NCBI GenBank assembly: GCA_963730585.1
Contig: CAVSSL010000006.1
Coordinates: 372,001-436,000 of the forward strand
DNA from: Pedococcus_A sp963730585
Lineage (GTDB): Bacteria > Actinomycetota > Actinomycetes > Actinomycetales > Dermatophilaceae
DNA length: 64,000 nt
Direction: 5' to 3'
A program made the position numbers and the translations under genes. Below the pieces are notes generated by a model, which saw only the letters and a program-made list of their open reading frames with translations, ran no database searches and was not told the DNA's origin. Positions 61,970-64,000 of the stretch are shown piece by piece. Every line of letters starts with the position of its first letter. Within the stretch, counting starts at the first letter, position 1.

Positions 61970-63007
61970 TCAGTTCACCCGCAGCACCCGCACGATCTGG
62001 TCGAACGTGTAGGTGTCACGGTCGACGCCGTTGGGCCCGCCGTCGTCCATCGCGCTGTTGCCGGAGGTCACCACGACGCGCTGGTTGTCGCCGGACGCGT
62101 AGTCCCACTGCGCGACGCCCATGTGGTCGTCGCCGTCCCCGCCCGGCAGGTCGAGCAGGATGATGTCGCCGCGCCGGATGTTGGTCTTGTCGTTGATGAC
62201 GGTGAAGGCGGAGCTGGTGGTGGTGCGGAGCCAGTCCGTGCTGACGATGTTGTCGGGGAGGTCGACGCCGGCCTGGTAGTAGAGCTCGTGGACGTAGACA
62301 CCGCACCACGCGATGTTCCGCGGGCTCGAGGGCACGGGGTAGTTGGCGCGCCGGATCCAGCCCTTGAGCTGGTGGTCGGTCCACAGCTGGTCCTCGTCCT
62401 GGCCGAGGTAGAGGTTGGCCCACTCCGTCGCGCGGTCGGCGTGGCCGGTGGCTGCGGTGTCCGACGCCTGCGCGGCACGGCTCACCTCCTCGCAGTCGCT
62501 GCCCCCGAGGACGTCGGCGTTGTCGAGGATCGCCTCGTCGTGGGCGCCGGCGCCGCACCAGACGACGTCGGCCTCGCCGTCGCGGGCGAACATCGTGTCG
62601 TCGCCGTCACCGCCGCGGATCGTGTCGCCGTCCAGGTCGCCGCTGCCCGAGACGTCGACGGCCCCGTCGCCGTAGACCCGGTCTGCGCCGTCGGCGCCCT
62701 GCATCGCGTCCTGTCCGGCGTCGCCGTAGAGCCGGTCGTTGTCGGGGCCGCCGTCGAGGTCGTCGGCGCCGGAGCCACCGCGGAGCACGTCGTTGCCCGT
62801 GTTGCCGTTGAGGATGTCGCCGCCCTCCAGGCCGCGCAGGGTGTCGTTGCCGCCCATGCCGTGGAAGGTGTCTGCGCTGCTCGTGCCGTCGTGGACGTCG
62901 TCGCCGCTGCCGCCGGTCCAGGTGGCCGCCCAGGCGGCTTGCCCGCCGGCGAGGATCGCGGCGGCGAGGACTGCCGTGCCGGCGACGCGGCTGAAGGTGC
63001 GCTTCAT
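61970..63007 (-). CDS. Secreted RTX calcium-binding repeats with CHAP-like cysteine-peptidase domain
   Basis: 345 residues. A signal peptide (VAGTAVLAAAILAGGQAAWA) is followed at about 30-170 by at least seven GGxGxDxLx-type nonapeptides (GGNDTLRG, GNDVLRGG, NDRLYGDAG, for example), which form a calcium beta-roll. Residues about 185-345 resemble a CHAP/NlpC-like amidase domain: NIAWCGVYVHELYYQAGVDL with the candidate nucleophile Cys, RRGDIILLDLPGGDGDDHMG with the candidate His. The combination suggests a calcium-dependent secreted wall hydrolase. Start ATG 63007. Activity and order of domains are read from sequence; function is inferred. RTX proteins are unusual in Gram-positive actinobacteria. 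Confidence 0.82.
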   Translation of the reverse strand: MKRTFSRVAGTAVLAAAILAGGQAAWAATWTGGSGDDVHDGTSSADTFHGMGGNDTLRGLEGGDILNGNTGNDVLRGGSGADDLDGGPDNDRLYGDAGQDAMQGADGADRVYGDGAVDVSGSGDLDGDTIRGGDGDDTMFARDGEADVVWCGAGAHDEAILDNADVLGGSDCEEVSRAAQASDTAATGHADRATEWANLYLGQDEDQLWTDHQLKGWIRRANYPVPSSPRNIAWCGVYVHELYYQAGVDLPDNIVSTDWLRTTTSSAFTVINDKTNIRRGDIILLDLPGGDGDDHMGVAQWDYASGDNQRVVVTSGNSAMDDGGPNGVDRDTYTFDQIVRVLRVN

Positions 63008-63150
63008 GGTGGGTGCTCCTTGGGTCCGTGTCGGCGACCCGGTATGCCGCGTGGTCGCCGCCTGCTGCGGCCCACCGCTGCGGTGAGCCCTGCGGAGACC
63101 CTCGCGGGCGGCGCTGCGAAACCGCTGCGGAAGCGCTTCGGGGCTGCCGC

Positions 63151-63999
63151 TCAGCGCAGCAGGCCGCCGACGGGCTGCGGCTCGGCGCTCTCCTCGGCCT
63201 CGGGCACGACGCCTGCCCTGGCCAGCGCCGCCTGCTCGAGACGACCCGACTCGGAGGCGGCGTGCACGTGCCCCTGCAGGCGCTGCACGTGCGCGAGGTC
63301 CCTCAGGGTGCCGGCGACGCTCAGGTCGCGACCCAGGGCGGCGAAGGCGTCGACCGACTGGCGCAGCTCGGCCGCGGCCTCGTCCAGCCGGCCCAGGGCG
63401 AGCAGGGCACGGCCGCGGGTGCGGCTGGTGCGGGCCGTCAGGAAGGCGTCCTGCGCGGCGACCGCCCGCTGGTGCGCCACGGTGGCGTGCTCCAGGGCCG
63501 CGGCACCGTCGCCGAGCGCGGCCTCGACCTCGGCGCTCGCGTCGAGCGCGACGGTGTAGAGGTGCTCTGCCCCGAAGCGCTGCAGGCCGATCAACGACTC
63601 GCGCACCAGCCGCTGCGCGGTGTCGAGGCGGCCCAGCCGCCGGCAGGTGCGGGAGAGGTAGACGGTGGCCAGCGCATGGGCCAGCCGGTCGGCGGTGCCG
63701 TCGAGCACCTCTCGGGCGCGGGTGAACTCGCGCTCCGACAGCACCAGCTCGTCGTAGTCGTTGTGCAGCTCGCCATGGACGACGTGGGCCCAGCCCTGGA
63801 GCACGGGGTCGGGGTGGCGCGAGAGCAGGTCGGTCACCTTGGCCAGCTCGTCCTCCGCGGTGTCGCGGTGGCCGAGCGCCAGCGCGGCGTGGGCAGCGAC
63901 CAGGCCGGCGGCCGCGCCCTGGCTTCCCGCTCCGAGCAGCGTGAGGTCGCGCCGTGCCTGGCCGGCGAGCGTGAGGGCCGGTGCGGAGCGACCGAGGTG
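63151..63999 (-). CDS. TPR-repeat protein, C-terminal part only
   Basis: At least 282 residues; the frame is open to the right edge of the window. Ala/Leu/Arg-rich helical repeats of about 34-40 residues follow each other (HATVAHQRAVAAQDAFLTAR, GRALLALGRLDEAAAELRQS, VAGTLRDLAHVQRLQG), as in the C-terminal parts of SARP-, LuxR- or NB-ARC-type regulators. No catalytic or DNA-binding domain lies in the visible part; the rest is outside the window, so the class is uncertain. It may be transcribed with, or upstream of, the RTX-CHAP-like gene. Confidence 0.75.
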   Translation of the reverse strand, partial: HLGRSAPALTLAGQARRDLTLLGAGSQGAAAGLVAAHAALALGHRDTAEDELAKVTDLLSRHPDPVLQGWAHVVHGELHNDYDELVLSEREFTRAREVLDGTADRLAHALATVYLSRTCRRLGRLDTAQRLVRESLIGLQRFGAEHLYTVALDASAEVEAALGDGAAALEHATVAHQRAVAAQDAFLTARTSRTRGRALLALGRLDEAAAELRQSVDAFAALGRDLSVAGTLRDLAHVQRLQGHVHAASESGRLEQAALARAGVVPEAEESAEPQPVGGLLR

Positions 64000-64000
64000 G

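Larger units (their letters stand above)
671..63049. repeat. Dispersed octamer GTATGCCG / CGGCATAC, 37 copies on both strands
   Basis: Plus-orientation copies start at 3719, 8084, 15536, 16155, 19107, 19377, 25635, 27039, 31779, 38058, 40978, 45782, 47763, 49332, 51848, 53393, 54863, 55532, 57070, 58318, 63042. Minus-orientation copies start at 671, 6363, 7698, 13360, 21331, 28027, 31144, 35453, 38962, 43586, 44423, 48520, 51691, 54885, 57057, 61655. Of 38 TATGCC hexamers found, 37 extend to this octamer. At least five copies are outside genes. In genes the word uses the rare codons TAT (Tyr) or GCA (Ala). Copies are absent from 8.1-13.3 kb and 21.4-25.6 kb. Counted by eye. Confidence 0.85.

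Noticed and set aside
671..63049. The octamer as a strand-orienting (FtsK/KOPS- or Chi-like) word
   Set aside because: Copies are almost balanced between strands (21 and 16) in a single 64-kb stretch, unlike skewed orientation words; kept as an unexplained dispersed signal.
1..64000. CRISPR arrays, rRNA, tRNA, insertion sequences, prophage
   Set aside because: No regular spacer repeats, no tRNA/rRNA-like sequences and no transposase, integrase or phage genes were seen.

Overview
The window reads as chromosome of a very GC-rich actinobacterium: GTG starts are common, 4-base GTGA/ATGA overlaps link neighbouring genes, and it carries a WhiB regulator, coenzyme F420 genes and TIGR03089/DUF3499-type actinobacterial markers. 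The block fbiB-fbiA-whiB-metallopeptidase-DUF3499-manB-SIS resembles the order around whiB2/fbiAB/manB in mycobacteria, while cell-wall-binding-repeat proteins and poly(polyol phosphate) genes fit a free-living Micrococcales (an Intrasporangiaceae-like genus is my guess, not proven). I saw no rRNA, tRNA, transposase, prophage or CRISPR array.

Layout. 0-0.6 kb: the end of a DUF222/13E12-type HNH protein. 0.7-22.8 kb: a large cell-surface polymer (wall-teichoic-acid-like) locus. It holds two LCP transferases, several family 2 glycosyltransferases, three CDP-glycerol glycerophosphotransferase-like polymerases with membrane N-termini, a cytidylyltransferase-SDR fusion for an activated pentitol, a TagGH-type ABC exporter, two CDP-alcohol phosphatidyltransferases, a TagD-type glycerol-3-phosphate cytidylyltransferase and a DPM-like GT/DUF2304 pair. 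23-32 kb: secreted wall proteins (amidase and SpoIID-like, each with three cell-wall-binding-2 repeats; an M15-like protein with four peptidoglycan-binding repeats) around a two-subunit CoA transferase. 32-44 kb: a GT-C-like membrane protein, a third CWB2 protein, an acyltransferase, an inositol-phosphatase-like enzyme and a second glycan operon (GT2, GT4-methyltransferase-like fusion, flippase-like protein, methyltransferase). 44-64 kb: DUF3105, a DNA glycosylase, a nuclease lipoprotein, fbiB/fbiA, whiB, a giant GT2 with DUF5719, the manB/Trm112/SIS/helicase operon, YbaK, an RTX-CHAP-like secreted protein and a TPR protein running off the end.

Two window-wide signals stand out. First, the octamer GTATGCCG (or CGGCATAC) occurs 37 times on both strands, in genes and between them, against about two expected from composition by my rough estimate; two copies in inverted orientation form a terminator-like hairpin at 54.86 kb, as paired uptake sequences do in Neisseria and Haemophilus. 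Second, at least ten genes are broken by single-base shifts, most of which look like one extra base in a short G/C run. Reconstructed proteins are natural in every case, so I read these as sequence errors rather than decay, and I give the reconstructed gene limits.
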